Below, piece by piece: positions 1-7,074 of a DNA stretch of 64,000 nt. Each line of letters begins with the position of its first letter. Positions within the stretch are counted from its first letter, which is position 1. A program made the position numbers and the translations under genes. The notes beneath the pieces were generated by a model that was not told the origin of the DNA, did not search any database, and saw nothing but the letters and a program-made list of their open reading frames with translations. The DNA is from CADEED01 sp964444835 (GTDB lineage: Bacteria; Pseudomonadota; Gammaproteobacteria; Steroidobacterales; Steroidobacteraceae), in NCBI GenBank assembly GCA_964444835.1, contig CAYUIT010000015.1, positions 9,446-73,445 on the forward strand, read 5' to 3'.

Positions 1-354
1 GCGCAAGCGCGCCACGGTCGCAATGAGTCGGCTCGCCTCCACGGGCTTCACCAAATAGTCGAGCGCACCGTGCTCGAACGCTTCGACCGCATATTGGTGG
101 AACGCGGTGACGAATACGAGATGCGCACGGCGACCGATGTGTCGCGCGGCATCGATGCCAGAAGCGCCCGGCATGTGGACATCCAGAAAGCACACGGCGG
201 GCCGCAGTGTGTCGAATAGCTCGATGGCCTCGCGACCATTGCGTGCCTGCGCCACGATCTCGAGTTCTGGCCATGCATCCGCTAACAATCGCACGAGCGA
301 GTCGCGCAACAGCGGCTCATCATCGGCAATGAGTGCTGTCGGGGGCGTGTGCAT
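1..354 (-). CDS. LytTR-type response regulator (3' end cut by window edge)
   Basis: Only the N-terminal 118 codons are inside the window. They form a complete CheY-like receiver domain: the acidic pair DDE at residues 11-13, the phospho-acceptor Asp58 in FLDVHMPG, the Thr of FVTAF and the conserved Lys of DYLVKPVEA. The phrase FVTAFHQYAVEAFEHGALDYLVKP is split here for length but is typical of AlgR/LytR regulators, whose C-terminal LytTR DNA-binding domain would lie off the left edge. The ATG (354-352) shares one base with the TGA of the upstream sensor kinase (TGATG), so the two are translationally coupled and form a two-component pair. Targets are unknown. Confidence 0.9.
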   Translation of the reverse strand, partial: MHTPPTALIADDEPLLRDSLVRLLADAWPELEIVAQARNGREAIELFDTLRPAVCFLDVHMPGASGIDAARHIGRRAHLVFVTAFHQYAVEAFEHGALDYLVKPVEASRLIATVARLR

Positions 355-1433
355 CAAGGCGCCTCACGCCGCGTGGGGAACGTCACTTCGGCGCGCATGC
401 CGCGGGGAATTTGTTCAGCGAGCTTGAGGGTCGAATCATCGCCGAATATTAGTTGCAAGCGTTCGCGTAGCGCCGCAAGGCCGGTACCCAGGCCGGCGGC
501 GGATTCGCGCAAGCCGACGCCGGTGTCCGTGACGACAATCAGGCAGCGATCGGCGACCACGCGCACATCGATATCGATACGACCACCCTCTTCGCTCGGA
601 TCGATGCCGTGACGCACGGCGTTCTCCGCCAGCGTCATCAAGGTCATGGGCGGGCATACGAGTGTGCTCGCGGCGTCGTCCACGTGGATGGCAAACTGCA
701 AACGATCCGGAATGCGCATGTGCATCACCTCTAGGTAGGCGCGTACCAAGGTGACTTCCTGGCCCAGCGTTGTCGTGCGCTCGTGCAAGCGCGGCACGGC
801 CGCACGCAAGTACGCGATCAAGCTGCCGAGCACGGCAGATGCGCGCGGTGAGCCCGAATCGACCAGCGTCTGAACGTTGGCGAGGGTGTTGAAAAGAAAA
901 TGCGGCTCGACTTGCGCGTGCAACAAACGCATCCGCGCATCGAGCGCCTGACGTTCGAGTTCGCTGCGCGCGAGTTGGAACGCGAGCGCTTGTTCGGCGG
1001 CGAACGCATCGCGCTGTCGCACCATGGCAGCGAGCGCAATCCATGGCGCAAACAATATTCCAGAGAATGTCAGGAGCGCGTAGCCGATCAGGCGAAGCCG
1101 ATCCGTCATGAGCTCGGGGTTGCCGCCGGTCGTAATCCAATAGGCGATGTACGCCGCGAATGGAATCACGACCACGATCGCGATGAGCTGGACGGGCCAG
1201 CGCGCCAGCCACGGCGGTAGGCGCTTGGGCCAGCGCTCCGCCACCCCAAACGCCAGCATCGCGCAAAACCCGACGAACCACGCGCGCGACAGGACGATCC
1301 ATGCGGGAATGATGGCTGCCAAACTGAGCAGCGCGCCCCAGAGGGTCGACGCTATCAGTGTGGCGCGAACGCGGCGCCAGGACACAAGGCCTCGCCAGGA
1401 GCTGAGCGGTGGTGCGTTTTCCAGAATCTGCAT
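354..1433 (-). CDS. LytS/YehU-type sensor histidine kinase
   Basis: This 359-aa membrane kinase is the partner of the response regulator that follows it. Residues about 25-135 hold several hydrophobic segments (for example around 30-50, 80-100 and 115-137). They are followed by a short coiled stretch and the His_kinase signature EPHFLFNTLANVQTLV, with phosphorylatable His178. The ATPase half shows the N-box ENAVRHGIDP and the G-box DTGVGL, as in the PF06580 family, in which the His motif is fused to an HATPase domain. No extracellular sensory domain is seen, so the signal is probably sensed within the membrane. The upstream 135 bp separate it from a divergent oxidoreductase and must hold both promoters. 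Confidence 0.9.
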   Translation of the reverse strand: MQILENAPPLSSWRGLVSWRRVRATLIASTLWGALLSLAAIIPAWIVLSRAWFVGFCAMLAFGVAERWPKRLPPWLARWPVQLIAIVVVIPFAAYIAYWITTGGNPELMTDRLRLIGYALLTFSGILFAPWIALAAMVRQRDAFAAEQALAFQLARSELERQALDARMRLLHAQVEPHFLFNTLANVQTLVDSGSPRASAVLGSLIAYLRAAVPRLHERTTTLGQEVTLVRAYLEVMHMRIPDRLQFAIHVDDAASTLVCPPMTLMTLAENAVRHGIDPSEEGGRIDIDVRVVADRCLIVVTDTGVGLRESAAGLGTGLAALRERLQLIFGDDSTLKLAEQIPRGMRAEVTFPTRREAP

Positions 1434-1568
1434 TCCGCCACTATAGAGGAACCGGATCGCACGTCTCGTCGCTCAGTACGCTTAGATCGTCACTCGTCGC
1501 ACGATGCTGGCCTGGCGCCGCAATCGGCCGCATATTGGCGCGCAATGCTTTTTCGGGAGATGGACGAA

Positions 1569-2684
1569 ATGTCACTGCGTAAACGAATCGTGCTCGGCGT
1601 ATTCGGCTTGCTCGCGGTCGCGCTGGCGGCCTTGGGCGTTGCCATGAGCTATGAGACGGCTTGCCCTGCTGCCACGCCTGCTTACTCGGGTGCGAACTCA
1701 ATGCGTGCGGTGTTGGGTCGTTGCTACGGCCCGCCGTCCATACTGACCGTTGAGACGGTTGAGAAACCCGTGCCAGCCGCGGACGAGATCCTCGTCAAGG
1801 TGCATGCCGCGAGCGTCAATCCGCTCGACTACCACTATCTGCGGGGCAAGCCGTACATCATGCGGTTATCGGTGGGCTTCGGTTTACCGTCAGACGTCAA
1901 GACGGGTGCCGATTTTGCTGGAGTCGTCGAGGGAGTCGGACGCAATGTCACGCAGTTCAAGCCGGGCGATGCCGTGTTCGGCACCAAGAATGGCGCCTTC
2001 GGCGAATACGTCGCGGTGCGCGCTGCGGGCTCCGTTGCGCGCAAGCCAGACAACGTGACATTTGAGCAAGCAGCGGCGGTGCCGGTCGCGGCGATCACCG
2101 CATTGCAAGCGCTCCGCGACAAAGCAACGACGCAAGCCGGCCAGAAGGTTTTGATCAACGGCGCCTCGGGTGGCGTCGGCACATTCGCCGTCCAGCTCGC
2201 GAAGTCGTTAGGAGCCGAAGTCACCGGCGTCTGCAGCACGCGTAATGTCGAGCTCGTCCGCGGCCTCGGAGCCGACCATGTGATCGACTACACGCAGCAG
2301 AATTTCACCACAAGCAACGAGCGTTATGACGTGATCATCGACAACGTCGGGAGTCAGTCATTGAGTGCCATGCTCGACGTGTTGAAGCCCGATGGCGTCA
2401 TCGTCATGGTCGGTGGACAAAAAACCAATGCATGGCTGGGGCCGCTGCTGCGGCCGATCCAAGCGCAGCTCTTGTCCCCGTTCGTCGAGCCGGAAATGAA
2501 AATGATTCTGGCCGAAGCGAACGCCGCCGACTTGCAAGTGCTCGCGGAGCTGCTGCAAGCCGGCAAGCTCGTGCCCGTGATCGATCGTCATTACCCGCTC
2601 GAGCAAACCCCGGCTGCGATCGAGTATCTCGAGACCGGGCGCGCGCGCGGCAAAGTGATCATTTCAATCGTGCCGACGAGCTAG
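1569..2684 (+). CDS. Membrane-anchored NAD(P)-dependent alcohol dehydrogenase/quinone oxidoreductase (MDR family)
   Basis: A 371-aa medium-chain dehydrogenase/reductase of the zinc-independent quinone-reductase type. It has the N-terminal GroES-like fold (HAASVNPLDYHYLRG, ADFAGVVEGVG) and a Rossmann domain with GASGGVGTFAVQLAKSLGA at about residues 197-215. No Zn-ligand Cys/His set is visible. The chosen ATG at 1569 has GGGAGA at 1555-1560, 8 nt upstream; an in-frame ATG at 1545 lacks a good site. An oddity is the N-terminus: residues 1-25 (MSLRKRIVLGVFGLLAVALA...) are a positive-charge-plus-hydrophobic segment, so the enzyme looks membrane-anchored or exported, unlike most MDR reductases. 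The substrate is unknown. Confidence 0.87.
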   Translation: MSLRKRIVLGVFGLLAVALAALGVAMSYETACPAATPAYSGANSMRAVLGRCYGPPSILTVETVEKPVPAADEILVKVHAASVNPLDYHYLRGKPYIMRLSVGFGLPSDVKTGADFAGVVEGVGRNVTQFKPGDAVFGTKNGAFGEYVAVRAAGSVARKPDNVTFEQAAAVPVAAITALQALRDKATTQAGQKVLINGASGGVGTFAVQLAKSLGAEVTGVCSTRNVELVRGLGADHVIDYTQQNFTTSNERYDVIIDNVGSQSLSAMLDVLKPDGVIVMVGGQKTNAWLGPLLRPIQAQLLSPFVEPEMKMILAEANAADLQVLAELLQAGKLVPVIDRHYPLEQTPAAIEYLETGRARGKVIISIVPTS

Positions 2685-2704
2685 CTAACTAGTGGGTTAA
2701 TCGC

Positions 2705-4138
2705 TCACCCCGCCTCATACAGCCAATTCACCAGGGTGTCCTGTGCGCGTTGCGCAGCGCCAGAGTTGGCGTTGGCATGGTTGAGCATCGCGACGAGTAG
2801 GTAGCGGCGGCCGCTGCGGCTGGTGACGTAGCCCGCCAAGGCACGCGAGTCTTGCAAGAGTCCGGTCTTGAGGTGGGCTGCCCCGCGGACGATGTCGCGA
2901 TCCTTCAGCGTGCCATCGATACCGCTGATCGGGAGCGAAGCAACGAACTCGGCGCTGAAGGCGTTGCGATACGCGTGCGTCAGCAAGCGCGCCATGGTGC
3001 TCGCGGTGATTCGCTCCCGACGTGACAGTCCGGAGCCGTTGTCGAGCACGAGGTCGGGCGCATCGAGGCCTTGTGAGGCAAGCCACGCGCGGACCGCGCT
3101 CGCGCCGCGCAACGTCGACGCGGGTGGCGCGGGTGTACCGCTCGACTGCACCCCCATTGCAAGAAACAAATGGCGCGCCATCACGTTGTTGCTGAACTTG
3201 TTGACGTCGCGGATGGCGAGCGCGAGCGGCGGCGACTCGTGGCTTGCAATCACACGCGCTGACGCCGGTACAGGTCCTTCGCGCAAGCGTCCGCGCCACA
3301 CGCCGCCTTGTGCGGTCCACAACGCGCGAAAGACCGCTTCAAAGTATTCAGAGTGCTCAAGCGCGCTGAGATACCACACGCGCTCGCCACACGATAACGG
3401 GTAACTGCCCGCAAAGCGCGGTGCATAGGGATTGGTGAAGTCTGCGCGCACTTTGCTGCGCCAGTCGCCACACGACCCGCTCGTGGCAGGGACGGTGAGC
3501 GGCACAGTCATCCCGGCGATCTCCGGTACCACGACGACTCGCGCGGTTTGCGTCGTCTCGTCGGGTACGAAATGAAATGCGATGGCTTTGAAGTTCACGA
3601 GGAGTGCGTCCGGACCCACGTTGTAGGCGCGGCTCCCCTCCCCGTCGAATTCGTTTGGATCGTGTTCAATGGGTGCGAAGGCGCTCTTGTCGAGCCACAC
3701 ATCGCCTTGGATCTCGCGGATGCCGAATGCACGAATGCGGTACGTCAGTAGCCACAGCTGCTCAATCACGATCTTCGGATCCCCGCTGCCGCGAAATGCG
3801 AGATCGCCCACGAGAACTCCTCGTTGCACGGCTCCACTGGCGAGCACGTCGGTACGCCAGGTGAACTGTGGCCCCAACACATTCAACGCCGCGTATGTCG
3901 TGACGAGCTTCATCGTGCTTGCCGGATTCATCGGCGTGCGTTCGTTCCAACTGATCCGCGGGCCGGTCGGCGCATCGAGCGGCGTGATCACGACGGCCGC
4001 ACTGGCGGTCGGAATGCGCGCTGCCTCAAGCGCTCGCTGGTAGGCCGCAGGCAGCGCGCTGGCGCTCTGGCTTTGGCACCAGCCAGACCACAGCAACGCG
4101 CTCAACGCGAAACAACTCGTCATGGCTCGATTCGTCAT
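2705..4138 (-). CDS. dacB: D-alanyl-D-alanine carboxypeptidase/endopeptidase (PBP4, DacB)
   Basis: A 477-aa periplasmic peptidoglycan hydrolase of the S13 family, which trims pentapeptides and cleaves cross-links. All three penicillin-binding motifs are present: SxxK as PASTMK near residue 75, SxN as FSNNVMARH in the middle, and KTG as HLKTGLLQDS near the C-terminus. The N-terminus from the ATG at 4138 is a signal peptide (MTNRAMTSCFALSALLWSG) ending near QSQSASA; a GTG five codons upstream at 4153 is the alternative start. The length matches DacB of gammaproteobacteria. It is divergent from the desaturase-like gene, with about 64 bp between the chosen starts. Confidence 0.93.
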   Translation of the reverse strand: MTNRAMTSCFALSALLWSGWCQSQSASALPAAYQRALEAARIPTASAAVVITPLDAPTGPRISWNERTPMNPASTMKLVTTYAALNVLGPQFTWRTDVLASGAVQRGVLVGDLAFRGSGDPKIVIEQLWLLTYRIRAFGIREIQGDVWLDKSAFAPIEHDPNEFDGEGSRAYNVGPDALLVNFKAIAFHFVPDETTQTARVVVVPEIAGMTVPLTVPATSGSCGDWRSKVRADFTNPYAPRFAGSYPLSCGERVWYLSALEHSEYFEAVFRALWTAQGGVWRGRLREGPVPASARVIASHESPPLALAIRDVNKFSNNVMARHLFLAMGVQSSGTPAPPASTLRGASAVRAWLASQGLDAPDLVLDNGSGLSRRERITASTMARLLTHAYRNAFSAEFVASLPISGIDGTLKDRDIVRGAAHLKTGLLQDSRALAGYVTSRSGRRYLLVAMLNHANANSGAAQRAQDTLVNWLYEAG

Positions 4139-4202
4139 AGCGTGAATTGTCACTCACTTGCCGCGCGATCGGTACGCTGCGCGCGTAACATTCGGCTCTC
4201 GC

Positions 4203-4979
4203 ATGAGTGACCTGTGGATTCGACTCGCCTTCTTCGTGACCATGCTTGTGGCCATGAGCGTGCTCGAACGCGCATTCGCCGCCGTGCCCACGCCGCCTCA
4301 GCGCAACCGCATGCGTTGGATCAACTTAGCGCTTGGCGCGCTCGGTGCCGCGAGCGTGCGTTTGCTGGTGCCGATGGTGTCGGTTTTCGTGGCTGCGGAA
4401 GTGGCTACCGGTCAAGCGGGGCTACTCCAGGCCTTGAGCTTGCCGATGGCGTTGCAGCTCGCCATCGGGATATTGATGCTCGATCTAGCGATCTACTGGC
4501 AGCACCGGTGGATGCATGCCGTGCCTGTGCTCTGGCGCCTCCACCGCACGCACCATCTCGATGAGCATCTGGACGCGACGTCGGCCGTGCGTTTCCACCC
4601 GGTCGAAATCCTGGTCTCCGCGCTGTGGCGGGCGATCGTGATCGCGGTGCTGGGCGTGCCACTGCTGGCCGTCTTGATCTTCGAGGTCACGGTCAATGCC
4701 GCTGCCCTGTTTCACCATGCCAATCTGCGTCTGCCAGCGAACTGGGATCGAGCGCTACGGCGCGCAGTTGTGACGCCGGCGTTGCACCGCATCCACCACT
4801 CCGTGCTCATGGCGGACGAGCACTCAAATTTCGGCTTCAGTGTGACGGTGTGGGATCGGCTGTTCGGCTCGTATCGCGATCGCTCCGATCAGGCGTCGGA
4901 GGTGCCACGCGTTGGCGTGGAAGGTACGCACCCGGCGCCGCAGACTCTACCGCAGGTCCTGCTAGATCCATTCAGATAA
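4203..4979 (+). CDS. Sterol desaturase/fatty acid hydroxylase family protein
   Basis: A 258-aa integral-membrane di-iron enzyme of the FA_hydroxylase family. The histidine boxes are clear: HRWMH (residues 101-105), HRTHH (114-118), HH (171-172) and HRIHH (195-199), interleaved with hydrophobic helices at about 5-25, 45-65, 80-100 and 140-165. Such proteins hydroxylate or desaturate lipids, carotenoids or sterol-like substrates; the real substrate is not evident here. The ATG at 4203 gives the natural MSDLWIRL start; an ATG 15 codons upstream (4158) would add a charged tail overlapping the promoter region. Confidence 0.88.
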   Translation: MSDLWIRLAFFVTMLVAMSVLERAFAAVPTPPQRNRMRWINLALGALGAASVRLLVPMVSVFVAAEVATGQAGLLQALSLPMALQLAIGILMLDLAIYWQHRWMHAVPVLWRLHRTHHLDEHLDATSAVRFHPVEILVSALWRAIVIAVLGVPLLAVLIFEVTVNAAALFHHANLRLPANWDRALRRAVVTPALHRIHHSVLMADEHSNFGFSVTVWDRLFGSYRDRSDQASEVPRVGVEGTHPAPQTLPQVLLDPFR

Positions 4980-5321
4980 ATCAGATAGATAGATCGTAAA
5001 CCTACGGCAGTTTATTGATTCCGATGAGCCGCTCGTTGCGGCAGCGTCACGCAATTCGCGAACCGCCGCGCGTGCTCAAATCCCGGGAAAACTAGGGTTT
5101 TGGCGCGAGTTGCGGCCCACGAGCGCGACTTCAAGGCGGCCTGTGGTGTGCACTTTTGTCATTGTATTTCCAAGTATCCGCGCTATATTGCGGCCGTACG
5201 CCATTGACGAATCAGGGATCTTCGTCTCATAACAATTAAGGCGTTACCTGAGCTTTGCGCGCTAGCCGTCATGGGGATGTCGGGGCTGCGCGCGTCGGCT
5301 ACGGGGCGCAATGGAATTACT
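4980..5321. other. 342-bp non-coding stretch
   Basis: This is the only gap over 300 bp in the window. No credible coding region, tRNA or rRNA was seen. It starts with a short ATAG-type tandem (tcagatagatagatc) after the desaturase stop and has a locally lower GC content near 5150-5190, where a good sigma70-like promoter lies. It may also carry a long 5' leader or a small RNA; nothing in the sequence proves that. Confidence 0.6.
5162..5189 (+). promoter_or_regulatory. Candidate sigma70-type promoter of the 134-aa unknown gene
   Basis: A -35 box TTGTAT (5162-5167), a 16-bp spacer and a -10 box TATATT (5184-5189) stand out in GC-rich DNA. Transcription would start near 5196 and give a leader of about 125 nt before the ATG at 5322. 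This is judged by consensus match only. Confidence 0.45.
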
Positions 5322-5726
5322 ATGACGATCGCTTTCGACAAACTAGAAGCTGCGACCGTGCTGCTTGCGCGTTCGGGGCCGATCAAAGAACGACTAACAA
5401 CTGCGTATCGGCAGTGCTTGTCTGGCATCGATGAATCGGAGTTGCCGCGCGACGTGCGCGACGAGTTCACGAATCTATGTCGCGCGATGCAACGCGAGCG
5501 TCCCCTCTCACGAGGCGAAGACGCCGTCCGCGCAACCGTGCGCAAGATGTCGAACGAGGAAGCCGATCGGCTCGCCACGACGGTCGTGAAGATGTTCTGC
5601 ACCGTGTCGCGCACGTGGACGTCGGCGGCTGTCTTGCGCAATGTCAGTGCGGGAGCCGTCGCGTCGTCCGTTGCCACCGCAAGCGCAGGCGAAGTGGTGC
5701 AACTGTTCGCAGCCGCTGAAGGCTGA
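5322..5726 (+). CDS. Conserved small protein of unknown function, convergent with TIR-like gene
   Basis: A 134-aa soluble, mostly helical protein with no signal peptide or membrane segment. It begins MTIAFDKLEAATVLLARSG at the ATG at 5322; an in-frame ATG at 5271 would add a less likely 17-aa tail. The central part (IKERLTTAYRQCL, LPRDVRDEFTNLCRAM, ATVRKMSNEEADRLA) resembles a widespread family of short bacterial proteins with the pattern KxRLxxAY ... LPxxxRDEF ... ATVxxMSxxEA. I know no assigned function for it. Only one base (5727) separates its stop from the stop of the opposing TIR-like gene, so the two may be a functional unit. The link is inference. Confidence 0.7.
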   Translation: MTIAFDKLEAATVLLARSGPIKERLTTAYRQCLSGIDESELPRDVRDEFTNLCRAMQRERPLSRGEDAVRATVRKMSNEEADRLATTVVKMFCTVSRTWTSAAVLRNVSAGAVASSVATASAGEVVQLFAAAEG

Positions 5727-5727
5727 T

Positions 5728-6180
5728 TCAGTCGAGTTTGAACTCGATCGTATCCCAGCGCGTGGTGTCTTCGTGCCGCGCGTGACGCTTGATTGCGTCG
5801 ACGAGCGCTCGTTCGTCCCAATCGACCATCTCGTCCGACAGTGACGTGAGTTCGGCGGGCAACGGCGCGCTACTGCCGAAATGCTTCAAGAGCACCACTG
5901 GCTTATTGGCTGCTTTCGCGAACGTGAGCTCGAAGGAAATGAGATCGCGATGCTTGGCAGCCAAACTGGGTAATCCCACCACGACCTCGGCTTGCGCCAT
6001 CTGCCGTCGCAGCTCCTCGCGCTGTGCCTCGCGTTCTGCTGGCATGGCCCGCTCCGGCTCCGAGAGGTTGCGGTAAAAAAAGTTACGCGCACTTTCGAGA
6101 TACTCGAATACCCGTAGGTAATCGTCCGAGGTCTCCCAGGCATGGGTCACGAACACGCGAATTGGGTTGTTTTGTGACAC
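5728..6180 (-). CDS. TIR-like nucleotide-hydrolase-fold protein (MTH538/ThsB type)
   Basis: A 150-aa protein matching the MTH538 TIR-like domain (the ThsB_TIR family, formerly DUF1863). It begins with the beta-strand RVFVTHAWE (residues 8-16), has a helix-rich insertion with a basic/acidic stretch (45-65), then AEVVVGL and the helix ISFELTFAKAANKPVVLL with Glu84 at the place of the conserved glutamate, and ends with the typical EMVDWDERALVDAI. In Thoeris antiphage systems ThsB makes a cyclic-ADPR signal for a ThsA effector; other members are stand-alone proteins of unknown role. No ThsA (SIR2/SLOG or TM effector) gene is adjacent. The start codon is GTG at 6180. Function in defence is inference. 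Confidence 0.8.
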   Translation of the reverse strand: MSQNNPIRVFVTHAWETSDDYLRVFEYLESARNFFYRNLSEPERAMPAEREAQREELRRQMAQAEVVVGLPSLAAKHRDLISFELTFAKAANKPVVLLKHFGSSAPLPAELTSLSDEMVDWDERALVDAIKRHARHEDTTRWDTIEFKLD

Positions 6181-6277
6181 GAGAGTGACCCTAAGCGGTA
6201 TGGAAAGTGTACTTTAGAAACCGAAGCTTGCGCGCATTCACTCCACTTTTGTGCGCTGCAGCGTTAGGATATTGAGC

Positions 6278-7048
6278 TTGCGACTGGTCGTTTACAACAT
6301 CCGCTACGCCACGGGCACCGGCCCGACGTTCCACCTGCCCGTTCCAGGGGCCGGCTATTTGCGTAGCAGCCGCAAAGCGCTCGAAGGCATTACCAACTTC
6401 GTGCGTGCCGAGCAGCCTGACATCGTCGGGCTCATTGAAGTCGACACCGGCTCGATCCGCAGCGGCATGTTGAATCAAGCGGAGCACATCGCGAATGCGT
6501 TGGGCCACTACACCACGTACGAGTGCAAGTACGGCGCCGCGTCGATCAATCAAATGATGCCGATCGTGCGCAAGCAAGCTAATGCGTTCCTGGCAGCGCC
6601 CGGTGTGACGGGCGAGCGCTTCCACTATTTCGATACGGGTATCAAGCGGCTCATCATCGAACTGGAACTCGATGATGTCTGCATATTCCTCGTGCATCTA
6701 TCGCTGAAGTACCGTCAGCGCCAATACCAACTGCGCTATCTGCATGACTTGATCGCGAAGTCGCCTAAGCCAGTGATCATCGCGGGCGATTTCAATACGT
6801 TTTGGGGCACGCACGAGATCTATCTGTTTACGCGCGCGGCCGGGCTGCGCAGCGCCAACACGCGCGGCTTGCCGTCGTTTCCGGCGCGCACGCCCCGCAT
6901 CGAACTCGATTTCGTCCTCGTGAGCGAGGAAATCGAAGTGACCGACTTTCGCATTCCCGATGTGCGTTTCTCGGACCATCGGCCGCTCGTCTGTGACTTT
7001 CGTGTCAACGCGGAACTTGCCGCGCGCTCGCGTCGCACGGCGGCTTAA
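6278..7048 (+). CDS. Endonuclease/exonuclease/phosphatase family protein
   Basis: A 256-aa EEP-superfamily metal-dependent phosphodiesterase (DNase I/sphingomyelinase fold). The ordered motifs are VVYNIRYA at the N-terminus, the catalytic Glu of DIVGLIEVDTGS, the IIAGDFNTF motif (D and N ligands) and the final SDHRPLVCDF histidine. No signal peptide is seen, so it is probably cytosolic. The TTG at 6278 is chosen because AGGA (6266-6269) sits 8 nt upstream and the protein then starts right at the first beta-strand; a GTG at 6251 is the main alternative. The substrate (nucleic acid or phospholipid head group) cannot be told. It precedes the FadB-like gene by 26 bp and may be co-transcribed with it. 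Confidence 0.82.
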   Translation: MRLVVYNIRYATGTGPTFHLPVPGAGYLRSSRKALEGITNFVRAEQPDIVGLIEVDTGSIRSGMLNQAEHIANALGHYTTYECKYGAASINQMMPIVRKQANAFLAAPGVTGERFHYFDTGIKRLIIELELDDVCIFLVHLSLKYRQRQYQLRYLHDLIAKSPKPVIIAGDFNTFWGTHEIYLFTRAAGLRSANTRGLPSFPARTPRIELDFVLVSEEIEVTDFRIPDVRFSDHRPLVCDFRVNAELAARSRRTAA

Positions 7049-7074
7049 CTCGTTTTTGTAGAGGGACCGACCCC

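Noticed and set aside
4980..5321. Attachment site or tRNA remnant beside the TIR-like pair
   Set aside because: No tRNA-like fold, integrase gene or direct repeat flanking 5.2-6.2 kb was seen.
6191..6697. A 168-codon open frame on the minus strand upstream of the TIR-like gene
   Set aside because: It is antisense to the EEP-family hydrolase, which has all its motifs.
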